A stretch of 64,000 bases of DNA, from the NCBI GenBank assembly GCA_035533075.1, contig DATLUO010000091.1:36276-100275 (forward strand), written 5' to 3'. Positions 10,603-19,472 of the stretch are shown here, piece by piece (within the stretch, counting starts at the first letter, position 1; each line of letters begins with the position of its first letter). This DNA is from Pirellulales bacterium (GTDB lineage: Bacteria > Planctomycetota > Planctomycetia > Pirellulales > JAICIG01). The notes below the pieces were generated by a model. That model made no database searches. It was not told where the DNA came from and saw nothing but the letters and a program-made list of their open reading frames with translations. Position numbers and translations under genes: made by a program.

Positions 10603-10630
10603 TTGCATCCGCGCACAAAGACGCTACAAT
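10603..10630 (+). promoter_or_regulatory. Candidate sigma70-type promoter of the GT2-Ig gene
   Basis: TTGCAT (10603-10608), a 16-bp spacer, then TACAAT (10625-10630), 48 bp upstream of the ATG at 10679. Called by eye only. Confidence 0.5.
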
Positions 10631-10678
10631 GCATCCACTCCCCTAGAATGAAGATCACATCGAAAACGGGGTTTGGCC

Positions 10679-12715
10679 ATGCGTGCGAGTATTGTCGTGG
10701 CGTCACACCAGGAAGGTGAACGGCTGTGGCGCACCATCGAGTCGTGCGTCGAAACGACGATCGGCTTGGAGCGAGAGATCGTCGTCGCGGATGACGCTTC
10801 ATTTGATGGCTCGGTCGAAGAGGCGATTCGCCGCTTTCCGCAAGTGCGTCTCTTCCGCCATGAAGAGCGGCTCGGCGCATCGCCGTCGAAGGCGCTGGGC
10901 GCCCGCCACGCTCGCGGCGACACGCTGGTTTTTCTCGACGGGCATTGCAACCCCGAGTGCGGCGCGATCGAGCGTCTGATTGACGACGTCGAGCAGGTGA
11001 AAGGCCAGGCGATCGTTACGCCGGCCATCCCCGCCCTCGACGTCCCGAGTTGGAAAAACGCGGAATCGCAGATCGGTCACGGCTACTTCCTGGATCTCGA
11101 AGAGTTCCACTGCGGGTGGCTGCCGCTGGGCGAGCTGCGCGGCGTGTGGAGAGGGCCAAGAAAGTTTTACGAATCGCCGGCCCTGATCGGATGCGCCTTG
11201 GCCGTCGGCCACGAACTCTACGACAAGCTGGGCGGTTTCGACCCGCACATGCGCTGCTGGGGCGTCGAGGATCTCGACTTCGGGCTAAAAAGCTGGCTGA
11301 TGGGCTTCCCCATTCTTCACGACCCCGAGGCCGCGATCGGGCATCGGTTCCGTGCGGCCTTTGAGAATTTTTCGGTGCCAATGGAGCACTTGCTGGCCAA
11401 CCAGTTGCGGATGGCGCGGAAGAACTTCACCGACGCCACCTGGTCGGATTGGGTCGAGCGTTGTCGGTCGCGGCATGTGGGCCGCCTGCCGGACCATCCG
11501 GAGGGACTTTGGACGCTGGCCTGGGAAGTGTTTCAAGCCGATCGCCGCAGCGCCGACCACGAGCGGGCGATGCTGCTGGGGCATCGCCACCACGACGAAT
11601 TCTGGTATGCGGAACGGTTTGGGCTCGAATGGCCGCGGCTGGCGACGACGGCGTCGGTTACGGTGCCGCGCCTGTTTTCCGCGCAGCCGAGCCCAAGTCC
11701 GAGCCCCAGCCCGCCGCCATGCGAGGTCACCGGGGTCACACCGGCGACGAAAACCCTCTGCGTGGGCGTCTCGCAAACTTTCACCGCACAAGGGACGAAC
11801 CTGAAGAATATCACGTGGTCGACCGGCGGCGCGGGAACGCCTGACACCGGAAAAGGATCGACCTTTTCGACAAAGTTTAATCAGCCAGGTGTTTACACCG
11901 TTACGGCGAAGTGCGGTAAATCGTCCGCGTCTGCGACTGTGACTGCTGTATCGATCACGTTTGCGCCAAATCCTGTTAGAACAGGCATGATCAAACCGCT
12001 GCCGGCGAACAAGTGCAACATTCAAAATATCAGCATCTCGACGACCGTGGTTGCGACGGTTCGCCCGTCTTCCGCCGTCGGCTCTGTGACGATCAGCCTT
12101 AGCGGAGCGGATCGAGCGACGCTTTTGGGCCAGCCCGTCGTCAACCCGCAGCAAGGCACCATCACCGTGCGGCTGACCGGCACGGCAATGACGCCTAAAC
12201 GCGTTGCTGACACCTTCCTTCAGGCGAGCCTCGGAAGCAAAGTTTGCAGCAAGGTGCCGGTGTTTGTGATTGTCCCGTACAAGGTGGTGCCCGTGTCGGC
12301 TGCGCCGACAGTCGTGAACGGTACGAATAAAAATCTTACCGCCTGTACGAAACCGGCGTACACCTGGAGCCTAAAAAGTGGATTCGTCTATTTAGCTTCC
12401 GTCTACGGGATCACCCAAACCGTCCAGGTATTGGATCAGTTTAACGCGCCGCTCGACCGGATGTACAACGGCGCGCCCGTGTTCGAGAACGTTGGCAAGG
12501 GCTGGTTCCCAATTAACGTGACCGTCAATGGGGCGTCCTACCCCGATCCGGTCGGCCAGTTCTTTCCTGGCGCCCAGAATCCGAAAGTTGACGCGAACAG
12601 CACGGCAGCCCAGCAGTGGCCGGGAAGAGTCCGGTGCCAGCCGACGCCACGCCGCCCGATGTCCAGAATATTTTCATCAAAATCGCGGGCATCACCCTCA
12701 ATGTCGGCGTTGTGA
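10679..12715 (+). CDS. GalNAc-transferase-type GT2 glycosyltransferase joined to Ig-like C-terminal region; C-terminal frame break
   Basis: Residues 1-255 are a GT-A glycosyltransferase: ASIVVASHQEGERL at the N-terminus, VVADDASFDGS, a DGH in place of DxD (VFLDGHCNP), and WGVEDLDFGLKSW near 194, the motif of polypeptide-GalNAc-transferase-like GT2 enzymes. A Pro-Ser linker (PSPSPSPSPPP, about 337-347) joins it to Ig-like beta-sandwich sequence (SQTFTAQGTNLKNITWSTGG). Near 12,620-12,633 the frame appears to break: the listed frame ends in a basic tail at 12715, while the -1 frame continues VPADATPPDVQNIFIKIAG to a stop at 12783 with normal beta-strand composition. A one-base deletion or sequencing error explains this. 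The ATG at 10679 follows a good promoter. First gene of a surface-glycan-like group. Confidence 0.75.
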   Translation: MRASIVVASHQEGERLWRTIESCVETTIGLEREIVVADDASFDGSVEEAIRRFPQVRLFRHEERLGASPSKALGARHARGDTLVFLDGHCNPECGAIERLIDDVEQVKGQAIVTPAIPALDVPSWKNAESQIGHGYFLDLEEFHCGWLPLGELRGVWRGPRKFYESPALIGCALAVGHELYDKLGGFDPHMRCWGVEDLDFGLKSWLMGFPILHDPEAAIGHRFRAAFENFSVPMEHLLANQLRMARKNFTDATWSDWVERCRSRHVGRLPDHPEGLWTLAWEVFQADRRSADHERAMLLGHRHHDEFWYAERFGLEWPRLATTASVTVPRLFSAQPSPSPSPSPPPCEVTGVTPATKTLCVGVSQTFTAQGTNLKNITWSTGGAGTPDTGKGSTFSTKFNQPGVYTVTAKCGKSSASATVTAVSITFAPNPVRTGMIKPLPANKCNIQNISISTTVVATVRPSSAVGSVTISLSGADRATLLGQPVVNPQQGTITVRLTGTAMTPKRVADTFLQASLGSKVCSKVPVFVIVPYKVVPVSAAPTVVNGTNKNLTACTKPAYTWSLKSGFVYLASVYGITQTVQVLDQFNAPLDRMYNGAPVFENVGKGWFPINVTVNGASYPDPVGQFFPGAQNPKVDANSTAAQQWPGRVRCQPTPRRPMSRIFSSKSRASPSMSAL

Positions 12716-12818
12716 ACCGTATCGTCCTCGTTGTACCGGGTCCGGGAAACACTTCCGCGACGGTGACTATTAATTGGCAATAGGGTATTACAGTAAGCAA
12801 AGGACATTCGCTATTTGT

Positions 12819-14051
12819 ATGCGTCTTCTAATTTGGGGTGCGGTGGCTAGCGTGTTCGTAGGACAGTTGTCCGCTCGGGTCACCGCCGCGGATGATCAGG
12901 CGGCGACTGAAGCTGATCGTTTGCCATGGGAGTGGTTTCTGACCGCTACGGGTGAGCGAATGGGACTGCAGTTTACCTACGAAATCGCAGGATTTCCACC
13001 GGCGAATGTGGGCCCCGCGGATTGGTTGATCGATTCCAGCATGAGGTTCGCCTCGGCGGCAGATTTGATTGAGCGTTTACCAAAGAAGCTGCATTGGCTC
13101 GCGTTTGAGCTCGACGCGACCCACCCGCACGTCATCCACATCATCGACAAGCGCCTTCAGGGGCGCAACGGATACGCTTTGGAGAAAAAAATAGACATCG
13201 ACTTCGCGGGGACACTTGACGGTCTCGCCTGGGCACTCCACCGCCGGATCGGCAATCTTTACGGATTCAGAGGGGCCGCCATTCACGATATCACTACTGA
13301 CTATGAGACGGAGACGGTTGTGGAGGCCAGAAACAAGACCGTGCGACAAATTCTCACCGACGCAGTTCCATTACGCTGCTACGGGCCGATCCTGTGGCGC
13401 GCTCGGATGGCAACCGACGGTGGCGACGCGGCGGCGCCGATCGATGTCAACTTTTACGAGAATAAAGAGGACCGGCGGATTGGCTGGTCGCGGTGGTGGT
13501 GGTGGCTCGAGACGCTGCATAAACCAAACGCGGCCGGCAAGCGACTGGACTGCTATTTCACGATAGAGACGACGTACCGGGAGCCCAGCGAAACGGCAAG
13601 TTGCCTCGCCTATTTCAACGACGACGAGAGACCGGAATCACCAGACGCGCTCATCGCGGAACTAACAAAACGCGTCAAGTGGCTGACGGCGGTGAAAAAC
13701 CCCAAGCGGCCTGAAATTGTTCATCTCGTGGACGAACGGCTCCTGACGCTTCCGGGCTACGCGCTGCGCCGAAGGGTCGACGTCGACTACGACGGCACTC
13801 CCGATGGCCTTGTGGATTGGCTCGCGACGCATGGGGACGGCGTTGGGCGGAAGGTCGGACCGCGGACCGGTGACGCATTAAATGGAGATCCTGAGACTCG
13901 CATTGGGGCGCATGCGAAAGGGCAGCCGCTACGAGGCGTTTTGACCGCTTGCATGCCGACGGAGCGGGAGCGCGCGGTGCTCTGGCACGCGCGCACTTGG
14001 GTGAGAAAAGATGGGCCACATACCACGGTCGAATACGTATTTCCTCGGTAG
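12819..14051 (+). CDS. Secreted protein with two copies of an unknown ~190-residue domain (paralogue A)
   Basis: About 410 residues, no recognised family. The ATG at 12819 gives a clear signal peptide (MRLLIWGAVASVFVGQLSARVTAA). The mature part has two similar halves. Each starts near a Trp-rich segment with [CL]xFTIE/FTYE, then has HVIHIIDKRL or EIVHLVDERLL, YALxxxVDVDYDGTxDGL, an R-x-LT segment and LWxARTWxxxDGxxTTVEY. The next gene has the same architecture. It lies between two glycosyltransferase genes, which suggests an envelope role, but no catalytic motif is visible. GC looks slightly lower than in neighbouring genes. Confidence 0.8.
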   Translation: MRLLIWGAVASVFVGQLSARVTAADDQAATEADRLPWEWFLTATGERMGLQFTYEIAGFPPANVGPADWLIDSSMRFASAADLIERLPKKLHWLAFELDATHPHVIHIIDKRLQGRNGYALEKKIDIDFAGTLDGLAWALHRRIGNLYGFRGAAIHDITTDYETETVVEARNKTVRQILTDAVPLRCYGPILWRARMATDGGDAAAPIDVNFYENKEDRRIGWSRWWWWLETLHKPNAAGKRLDCYFTIETTYREPSETASCLAYFNDDERPESPDALIAELTKRVKWLTAVKNPKRPEIVHLVDERLLTLPGYALRRRVDVDYDGTPDGLVDWLATHGDGVGRKVGPRTGDALNGDPETRIGAHAKGQPLRGVLTACMPTERERAVLWHARTWVRKDGPHTTVEYVFPR

Positions 14052-14107
14052 TCGTCTGAAAATGACCCTGTGGCGGCCGGATGGCCTCGTTCGATTGGAG
14101 CTATACA

Positions 14108-15364
14108 ATGTGCGTACTCGCCGACCGTATCCGAATGGGACTTGCGTTCTTGCCTGCTTTAGTTTTGCTCGCGGCATTACAAATCTTTGCAGCGAGCGCG
14201 GCCGCGGAAGATGCGGAAGACGACGCGCCAAGGACGCTGTTTTGGTGGCAGTACCTGTATGAGGTGGGCGAACAGCACGACTGCTGGTTTACGATCGAGG
14301 AGCTGAAAGAGCCGATTTCCGACGCGATTGCGCCGGTCGACTTAACACTCACGGTGACAGAGCGGGCACGAACGCGCGAGGCGGCTATTCAGATCGTATC
14401 GGCGCGGTTCCCCTGGCTGAAATTCATCGAAAACAAGAAGCACTCCAACGTCATTCACGTTGTTGACGAGAAGCTTCTCGGAATCAATAATTACGCGATC
14501 GAGAAGACAGCCGACGTGGATTTTGTTGGGCTCGTCGACGACATCGTATTTCAGTTGCATACGCAGGTTCCCTCGATTGACGGGAGGAGGGTTTGTTTTA
14601 CCGGGCGCGGCCCGGGAGACGGTTACACCGAGGTGGCGTTCCGCGCGATTGGGAGGAAAGTCCGCGACATCCTTACCGACTGCGTGCCGCGACGACGTGG
14701 ATACTCACGGTTTCTTTGGCGAGCGGAGACGACGCGGCGCGATGATGGCGCCCAGACCACAGTTGAATACGGTGGTTTGGGTGAGCTATTCCAAGATCCG
14801 GGGGGATGGTCTTGGCCCTGGTGGGAACAGCTAATCATCGCCGGAAAGCGGCTGAATTGCCATTTCACGGTCGAAACGATTTATCGCCAGCCCGATGATC
14901 CGAAAGCGCTGCCCGTCTTCCTGCGGCAAGACGAGGAGTTCCCTGACGCAAAGGCACTAACGGACGCCTTATCGAAACGAATTCCGTGGTTGGTGTTCGA
15001 CTTTGACAAGGAGGCGCCTGGGCTCGTGCATGTGATCGACCGAGACCTGCTGAAACTGAAAGACTATGCCTTGGCGAAGTCCGTGTCCGTCGATTACCAA
15101 GGGACGCCTGACCGCCTGTTGGCGCATCTGGGCGCGCGGGTCGACAATCTCTTCCAAGAGCTTAATCAAGACCCGGTAACGGCATATCCTATTTGCGTTG
15201 ATGACACCACCCCGATTCAGTGCAATGTGCGAAACAGGTCGGTCCGGTATGTTTTAACAGCCGGCCTGCCGTTGGAGACCTACGAAGCGGTGCTGTGGCA
15301 CGCACGAACCTGGCTCACCGAAGCTGGACCGAAGACTCGGGTCGAGTACAGGGGCGCGCCCTAG
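14108..15364 (+). CDS. Secreted protein with two copies of an unknown ~190-residue domain (paralogue B)
   Basis: A paralogue of the gene just upstream, about 418 residues. Signal peptide MCVLADRIRMGLAFLPALVL with AASAAAED near the cleavage site. Both halves repeat the same landmarks: CWFTIEELKE / CHFTVETIY, NVIHVVDEKLLGINNYAIEK / LVHVIDRDLLKLKDYALAK, VDFVGLVDD / VDYQGTPDRL, ILTDCVPRRRGYSRFLWRAET / VLTAGLPLETYEAVLWHART, and TTVEY / TRVEY at each end. ATGs at 14081 and 14135 are also possible starts; 14108 gives the most typical signal peptide. Function unknown. Confidence 0.78.
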   Translation: MCVLADRIRMGLAFLPALVLLAALQIFAASAAAEDAEDDAPRTLFWWQYLYEVGEQHDCWFTIEELKEPISDAIAPVDLTLTVTERARTREAAIQIVSARFPWLKFIENKKHSNVIHVVDEKLLGINNYAIEKTADVDFVGLVDDIVFQLHTQVPSIDGRRVCFTGRGPGDGYTEVAFRAIGRKVRDILTDCVPRRRGYSRFLWRAETTRRDDGAQTTVEYGGLGELFQDPGGWSWPWWEQLIIAGKRLNCHFTVETIYRQPDDPKALPVFLRQDEEFPDAKALTDALSKRIPWLVFDFDKEAPGLVHVIDRDLLKLKDYALAKSVSVDYQGTPDRLLAHLGARVDNLFQELNQDPVTAYPICVDDTTPIQCNVRNRSVRYVLTAGLPLETYEAVLWHARTWLTEAGPKTRVEYRGAP

Positions 15365-15411
15365 CCGCTGATAGCGGCACGAGGAACCGTAACAGCATAG
15401 GACTTGCGGCA

Positions 15412-17394
15412 ATGTTAGCTGGCGATGCGTGTCACGATTTACCCGCGAACTGGTCGCATGGGGCGGGATTGGGTCCGCGGGTCAGTGTTATCATGGCGGT
15501 GCGTAACTGCGGCTCATTGCTTCGCGCATCGTTGGAGTCGTTGGCGAGACAATGCCTGAGCTCATTCGAGATCGCCATCATGGATGACGCGTCGACCGAC
15601 AGCACCTCCGAAATAATAGACGAATTACATCGCTTCAATCCAAGCTTGGCGATCTGCGCCGGTCGTAACTTCGAGAACCAGGGCATCGGCGCGAGCCGCA
15701 ACAGCGCTCTGGCCCTCGCGACGGGCGAGTATGTGGCAATCCTTGATGGCGACGATCTGTGTCGGGCGGATCGGCTCGCGCAGCAGGTCGCTTTTCTTGA
15801 TGCCAGGCCGGGTTGCTTCTGCGTCAGCAGCACTGCGGTGCAACTAGACCGCGAGGGCTCGGTGGCCGGAATCCTGGATTTCGGTGTGCGGACGAATGAC
15901 GACGTGGTGCGCCACCTTCTGGCCGGTCTCAACCCGATTATCAATTCCTCGGCTATGTTCCGCCGAAAGGAAGCAATCGAGATCCTGCGCGGTTACGCGG
16001 CCGAGGGTCAGGCTGCGGTAATCGAGGATCTCGATTTCTGGTATCGCGCGGTTCTGGCCGGCTTGCGGTTTCAGGTGCTGCCCGATCCGCTCATTTGGTA
16101 TCGCTCGAACCCGCTGGGCCACACGCGAACGCGCCAGCGGGAGATTCTGGCCGCTCAGCACTCCCGATTGAGCGAATTTCGGCGCGATTTTGAGCGGCGG
16201 CGGACGTCGATCGTGAGCACGGGCGCCGTCGCGATGGACGGCGACCGGCGCAACGGCGCGCGTCCGCGGCGGCGCTCTGCCGCCGGTTCCATCCGCGCCG
16301 CGATTTTGACGCCTGTGCTGCAGGTGGGAGGGGCCGAGCAGTGGCTGCTCAGCCTCGCGAAGCGCAGCGATCCGTCGCGAATTCGCTGGGTCGGCGTGGC
16401 GCTGACGGAGCAGGCCCCGGTCGATGCGGACTTTTGCAGCGAAGTCGCGCGCAATGTGCCGGTATTCGGGGCTGAGGAGGCGCAAGGCGACGCGGCGGTT
16501 CGCTGTGCCACGGCGCGCGAGGCGCTGCGCGCCGCGGCGAGCCAGGCCGACGTGCTCGTCGCCTGGGGGCTTCGCGACACTCTGCCGGTTCTTGAGGCGG
16601 TTGACATTCCGACGGTCTATGTCTCACACGGGTCCGGCGAGTGGTCGGCAAACTGCGCACGTGCCATCGAAGATCATCCGGTTCGGCTGGCGGCGGTGTC
16701 GGAGGCGGCACGCGAGGCGTTCAGTCCAGCGAAGCGGCCACACGTGCGCGTAATCCATAACGGCATCGAGGTCGATCGCTGCACGCCGACCCGCTCGCGC
16801 GCGGCTGTTCGGTCGGCCTGGGGCTACGACTCGCGGCATCGGCTGGTCGCCTACGTCGGCCGATATTCGGAAGAGAAGAACCCGGCCGCGGCCGCCCTGG
16901 CGGTCACGCGATTGCCCGATCATTTTTATGCGATTTATGCGGGCGCCGGCCGCCATGAGGAAATGGTCCGATCGCTGGCGTGGCAGATTGCTGGCACGCG
17001 CGCCAGGTTCGTCGCGCCGGAGCGGCGAATCGGCAATCTCTTGCAGGCGTTCGACGTGGTCATGCTGGCCAGCCCTTCCGAGGGCTTTTCATTATTGCTG
17101 GCCGAGGCTTGGTACTGCGGCGTGCCCGTCGTGGCCACGCGCGTCGGAGCCGTACCGGAACTTGAGGCGGCGCATGGACCGCTGGTTTCGCCGGTCGCCA
17201 TTGGCGCAGCGGCTGACGAACTCGCCGCCGCGGTCGAGCACGCCCTCAGCCCCGCGTTTCAGCGCGAAGTCGTCCCCCGGGCCCGCGCGCTCGTCGCCCA
17301 AAAGTTTACCGCCACGCGAATGGCCGACCGCTGGACCGACTACCTGACGGAGATTTGCAGGGAGGCGGCGCGATGCGGCGAACCGTCGCCTTGA
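15412..17394 (+). CDS. Bifunctional glycosyltransferase, GT2 plus GT4
   Basis: About 660 residues. Residues 26-240 are a GT2 domain (VSVIMAVRNCGSLL, MDDASTDST, AILDGDDLCRADRL). From about 300 a GT4 GT-B domain follows (LQVGGAEQWLLSLAK near 306, VAYVGRYSEEKNPAAA near 481, PSEGFSLLLAEAWYCGVPVVA near 555 with the usual E-x7-E region). Two such domains in one chain suggest successive sugar transfers on the same acceptor. The ATG at 15412 lies 47 bp after the previous stop and just before the GT2 domain; earlier in-frame starts would overlap the upstream gene. The last 22 bp overlap the sulfotransferase gene. Confidence 0.88.
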   Translation: MLAGDACHDLPANWSHGAGLGPRVSVIMAVRNCGSLLRASLESLARQCLSSFEIAIMDDASTDSTSEIIDELHRFNPSLAICAGRNFENQGIGASRNSALALATGEYVAILDGDDLCRADRLAQQVAFLDARPGCFCVSSTAVQLDREGSVAGILDFGVRTNDDVVRHLLAGLNPIINSSAMFRRKEAIEILRGYAAEGQAAVIEDLDFWYRAVLAGLRFQVLPDPLIWYRSNPLGHTRTRQREILAAQHSRLSEFRRDFERRRTSIVSTGAVAMDGDRRNGARPRRRSAAGSIRAAILTPVLQVGGAEQWLLSLAKRSDPSRIRWVGVALTEQAPVDADFCSEVARNVPVFGAEEAQGDAAVRCATAREALRAAASQADVLVAWGLRDTLPVLEAVDIPTVYVSHGSGEWSANCARAIEDHPVRLAAVSEAAREAFSPAKRPHVRVIHNGIEVDRCTPTRSRAAVRSAWGYDSRHRLVAYVGRYSEEKNPAAAALAVTRLPDHFYAIYAGAGRHEEMVRSLAWQIAGTRARFVAPERRIGNLLQAFDVVMLASPSEGFSLLLAEAWYCGVPVVATRVGAVPELEAAHGPLVSPVAIGAAADELAAAVEHALSPAFQREVVPRARALVAQKFTATRMADRWTDYLTEICREAARCGEPSP

Positions 17395-18239
17395 TCGTCG
17401 GCACTCGCTACTGCGGCAGCAGCCTCTTGAACCTGCTGCTCGATTCGCAGCCCGCCATTCGCGGGCTCGGCGAAGCCGTGAACCTCCTACCCGGTTCGCC
17501 CGCCGCGCCCTGCAGCCGCTGCGGCGGAGACGCCCCTTGCGAGCTTTATGGCGCGATCGACGACGGGCGCTTCTACGGCTCGCTTTTCGACTTCTACGGC
17601 GACTCGTTAGTGCTGGTGGACTCGTCGAAGGATTTCTCCTGGTGCTTCGGCGCGCGCCGTTTTGAGTCCGATTACGCTTACGAACCTATTCTGCTCAGTA
17701 AGACTCCTCATGAATTCGCGGGCTCGTGGCTTGGCCATCATCCTGACGACTTGCCGCGAGACGCCTTCACACGCTACATCGAGTTTTACGAGCATCAACT
17801 CGACTGGCTATCTCGCCAGCCCTGGTTCAACCGGGCCCGGTGTCAGACGATCCGCTATCGGGATCTCGCCAACCGGCCGGAAGCAACGATCCGGGCCATT
17901 TGCAGTTCTCTGGAAACGCCGTTCGCGTGGAAACCTGACTGGTGGCAGAGCGGCAGCCACATTGTTGCGGCCAATCGGATTGTGTCGGCCCAGGTGAAAG
18001 ATGAGCCCAGCGGGGCGGCGATCGAGCCCGAGTATCTCGGTGGCAAATATCGCGACCGTTTCCACACCATCTTTTACGATGCGCGGTGGCAATCGAACGC
18101 GGAGTTTGTTGGCGAATGTCGCAATTTGTACCATGAGCTCGAGCGGCGCATCGAGCCATTGCTGAATCTGCTCGGTCAGCGCGATTGCCGTCAACTGGCT
18201 GGAGAGTTGGACGGTCACATAGACGGCGTTGACTCGTGA
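17373..18239 (+). CDS. Sulfotransferase family protein
   Basis: 288 residues. The N-terminal LIVGTRYCGSSLLNLLLDSQP resembles the 5'-phosphosulfate loop and first helix of PAPS-dependent sulfotransferases, and LVLVDSSKDFSW and IRYRDLANRPEATIRAICSSL match later family blocks. A C-x-x-C-GG-x3-C cluster (residues about 47-56) is unusual. The ATG at 17373 has a GGAGGCGG ribosome site and overlaps the end of the glycosyltransferase gene by 22 bp, so the two are probably co-translated. Likely role: sulfation of a surface glycan made by the neighbouring glycosyltransferases. Confidence 0.8.
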   Translation: MRRTVALIVGTRYCGSSLLNLLLDSQPAIRGLGEAVNLLPGSPAAPCSRCGGDAPCELYGAIDDGRFYGSLFDFYGDSLVLVDSSKDFSWCFGARRFESDYAYEPILLSKTPHEFAGSWLGHHPDDLPRDAFTRYIEFYEHQLDWLSRQPWFNRARCQTIRYRDLANRPEATIRAICSSLETPFAWKPDWWQSGSHIVAANRIVSAQVKDEPSGAAIEPEYLGGKYRDRFHTIFYDARWQSNAEFVGECRNLYHELERRIEPLLNLLGQRDCRQLAGELDGHIDGVDS

Positions 18240-18411
18240 AGCTCAGGCGGCGACGATGGTAGTAGGGAATCGATCTTTATGAAAGCGCGGTTGTCGCACG
18301 TGGCATCGAAAAGCGACCTCAAATCCGACTCGAACCAAAGCGATCGATCATTCCACAAGCGAGCAGCAAGTTCAGTCGCGCTGCGACGGCTCACAGAGCG
18401 AGGCAAATGGC

Positions 18412-18553
18412 GTAGGGTGGGACCAGCGAGCTTGCGAGCGCCGGCCCACCGATTTGAGGCGTCAGGTTTCAGGCGTCACGCGTCAGGACAAACAGCTGAT
18501 GCCTGATGCCTGCTGGTGGGCCGGCGCTCGCAAGCTCGCTGGTCCCACCCTAC
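18412..18553. repeat. Inverted pair of REP-like elements with heptamer repeats between
   Basis: Copy at 18412-18450 and inverted copy at 18515-18553. The spacer holds degenerate 7-bp units (GCGTCAG, GTTTCAG, GCGTCAC, GCGTCAG) and CTGATGC units. The 327-bp gap between the sulfotransferase and radical SAM genes is mostly this structure; 18240-18411 shows nothing recognisable. Confidence 0.9.
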
Positions 18554-18566
18554 CATTGGTGCAGCA

Positions 18567-19472
18567 ATGAACGCAACGCCCTCAAGTCCGCTCATCTCGC
18601 CTTCGCACCTGGACCATCTCTGGTTTCAGGTGACGGGCACGCGTTGCAACCTGACCTGCCGGCACTGCTTTATAAGCTGCAGCCCAAAGAACGACCGTTT
18701 CGGATACCTGTCGTTCGACGAAGTCCAGCGGCGGCTGGAAGAGTCGCGCGCCCTGGGCGTGAAGGAATACTACTTCACCGGTGGCGAGCCGTTTCTGCAC
18801 CCCGAGATGGTGCGGATGCTCGTCGAGACGCTGCGGTTCGGTCCCGCCACCGTGCTGACCAACGGCACCGTGCTGAAGAACGAGTGGCTCGTGTCGCTGG
18901 CCGAGGCCGAGCGAGGCAGCTTGTATAGTCTGGAGTTCCGCGTGTCGATCGACGGTTTTTCGGCCGAGACGAACGACCCCGTGCGGGGCGAGGGAACGTT
19001 CGAGCGGGCCATGCGGGGCGTGATGCAACTTGTCGAGCACGGGTTTCTGCCGATCATCACCGCGGCCCGCGTCTGGTCCGATGCGGACGAGGATGAAGTC
19101 GTCGGCCAGTTTATCAAAATGTTGCAAGCGCGAGGTTACGAGCGACCCCGGCTGAAGATATTACCCGTGCTGCGGTTGGGAGCGGAAGTCGAGCGGACGC
19201 ACGGCTACCACGACGCGCAGCGCGTCGACGCGCGGATGATGGAAGGCTTCGATCGCAGCCAGCTTGTGTGCGAGCACAGCCGCATCGTCACCGATCGCGG
19301 CGTTTATGTATGCCCGATCTTGATTGAATCGCCCGAGGCCCGGCTGGGCGAGACCCTTTTGGAATCGCTGCAGCCGTATCCGCTGCGCCACGGTGCTTGC
19401 TACACTTGCTATCAGTATGGAGCGATCTGCTCCAATCCATCTATGGGAACAAGAACCACAAGCCGGTGGTGA
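18567..19472 (+). CDS. Radical SAM protein with SPASM-like C-terminus
   Basis: 301 residues. C27-x3-C31-x2-C34 (CNLTCRHC) binds the SAM 4Fe-4S cluster, and TGGEPF (G72-P75) is the SAM-binding GGEP motif. The C-terminal Cys residues (VCPILIE, then HGACYTCYQYGAIC) resemble an auxiliary cluster region. Substrate unknown. The ATG at 18567 is chosen because upstream in-frame sequence reads through a REP-like element. The end overlaps the convergent gene on the other strand by 32 bp (19441-19472), so the final residues after ICSNPSMG may not be ancestral. There is no obvious partner peptide beside it. Confidence 0.85.
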   Translation: MNATPSSPLISPSHLDHLWFQVTGTRCNLTCRHCFISCSPKNDRFGYLSFDEVQRRLEESRALGVKEYYFTGGEPFLHPEMVRMLVETLRFGPATVLTNGTVLKNEWLVSLAEAERGSLYSLEFRVSIDGFSAETNDPVRGEGTFERAMRGVMQLVEHGFLPIITAARVWSDADEDEVVGQFIKMLQARGYERPRLKILPVLRLGAEVERTHGYHDAQRVDARMMEGFDRSQLVCEHSRIVTDRGVYVCPILIESPEARLGETLLESLQPYPLRHGACYTCYQYGAICSNPSMGTRTTSRW

